Source: an uncultured Bacilli bacterium (lineage in GTDB: Bacteria > Bacillota_I > Bacilli_A > RF39 > UBA660). From it: 7,477 nucleotides of DNA. The stretch is taken from positions 1 through 7,477 of the forward strand of contig CANRGI010000058.1 of NCBI GenBank assembly GCA_947630095.1, written 5' to 3'. The notes beneath the pieces are model-generated. The model saw nothing but the letters and a program-made list of their open reading frames with translations, did no database searches and had not been told where the DNA came from. Position numbers and translations under genes: made by a program. Below, one piece after another: positions 7,087-7,477 of this stretch (position 1 is the first letter of the stretch; every line of letters starts with the position of its first letter).

Positions 7087-7122
7087 TGTTAGTAGTTAGA
7101 TTAGAAGTAAGGAGAGTGTTAT

Positions 7123-7477
7123 ATGTTAGCACATTATCAAACTGACCCTGGTAAGGTAAGAAGTCATAATGAAGATAGCGTCACTATAGTAAAAAATAAA
7201 AATAATGATTATTTACTAATGGTTGCTGATGGTATGGGAGGACATAGGGCTGGAGAAGTTGCTAGTTCAATGGCTGTTACTGAAATAGGTAGTAGATTTC
7301 AAAATATGAGTAGTTTAGGTAGTAAAGTTGATGCGATTAATTGGCTCAAAGAGATAATTGAAGAAGTTAATTCTGATATTATAAGATATGCTAATGAACA
7401 CGTAGATTCTACGGGACTTGGTACAACACTTGTGTGTGCAGTTAAAACTGGGGAATATTTATTATTTGCAAATGTAG
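7123..7477 (+). CDS. prpC: PP2C-family Ser/Thr protein phosphatase, 3'-truncated by window
   Basis: Metal-dependent protein phosphatase of the PrpC/Stp type, which dephosphorylates targets of the PASTA kinase PrkC in Bacillota. The visible 118 residues start MLAHYQTDPGKVRSHNEDS and carry three family signatures. The Arg and Asp of KVRSHNEDS contact phosphate and metal. VADGMGGHRAGEVAS has the metal-binding Asp-Gly. GLGTTLVCAV is followed by LLFANV, where the family continues with GDSR just beyond the window. AAGGAGA at 7109-7115 sets the ATG at 7123. By usual gene order a PrkC-type kinase gene should follow, but it is not in view. Confidence 0.93.
   Translation, partial: MLAHYQTDPGKVRSHNEDSVTIVKNKNNDYLLMVADGMGGHRAGEVASSMAVTEIGSRFQNMSSLGSKVDAINWLKEIIEEVNSDIIRYANEHVDSTGLGTTLVCAVKTGEYLLFANV

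Noticed and set aside
1..7477. CRISPR array, insertion sequence, tRNA/rRNA or phage genes
   Set aside because: No regularly spaced repeats, transposase motifs, terminal inverted repeats or RNA gene signatures were seen on either strand.

Overview
The window is a very AT-rich bacterial chromosome segment. All genes are on the + strand, packed tightly, with strong AGGAGG-type ribosome binding sites, AGA/AGG arginine, TTA leucine and AGT serine codons, and a T-box riboswitch. This points to a low-GC member of the Bacillota (a clostridial or uncultured Bacilli-type lineage; I cannot narrow it further). TGA is a true stop and tryptophan is TGG, so it is not a code-4 mollicute.

Region 1 (1-4566) is a translation-related cluster. 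It starts with the 3' part of an AI-2E/YrrI-type membrane permease gene. An alanine-type T-box leader follows, whose Stem I appears to begin inside the end of that gene. The leader controls three tightly overlapping genes: a P-loop deoxynucleotide-kinase-like protein, a short-form alanyl-tRNA synthetase (alaS) and a radical-SAM RlmN/Cfr-family rRNA methyltransferase. The genes overlap by 4 bp at ATGA junctions. A hairpin at the end of rlmN closes the unit. A permease next to alaS is a known Bacillota gene order; a kinase as first gene and rlmN as third gene are less usual.

Region 2 (4567-6401) is an asparagine synthetase gene (asnB) that is broken. Its amidotransferase half and most of its synthetase half are intact. 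About 21 conserved residues are missing near base 5994 and the frame is shifted. An AU-rich hairpin with a U-tract follows.

Region 3 (6381-7037) is an unrecognised 206-residue protein with a faint resemblance to DarT-like ADP-ribosyltransferases. A perfect TATAAT lies only seven bases before its ATG and there is no ribosome binding site, so its mRNA may be leaderless.

Region 4 (7038-7477) has a good extended -10 promoter and the 5' part of a PP2C-family Ser/Thr phosphatase (PrpC/Stp), which runs off the window.

The most unusual signal is not a gene. Four short words, GATC, AGCT, CATG and GATGA (with its complement TCATC), are absent from the whole window on both strands. Synonymous codons switch exactly where these words would form: Asp is always GAC before C or before GA, His is always CAC before G, and Ala is never GCT after A. 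This looks like long-term selection against several restriction or methylation targets, and implies that the genome has or had several restriction-modification systems.
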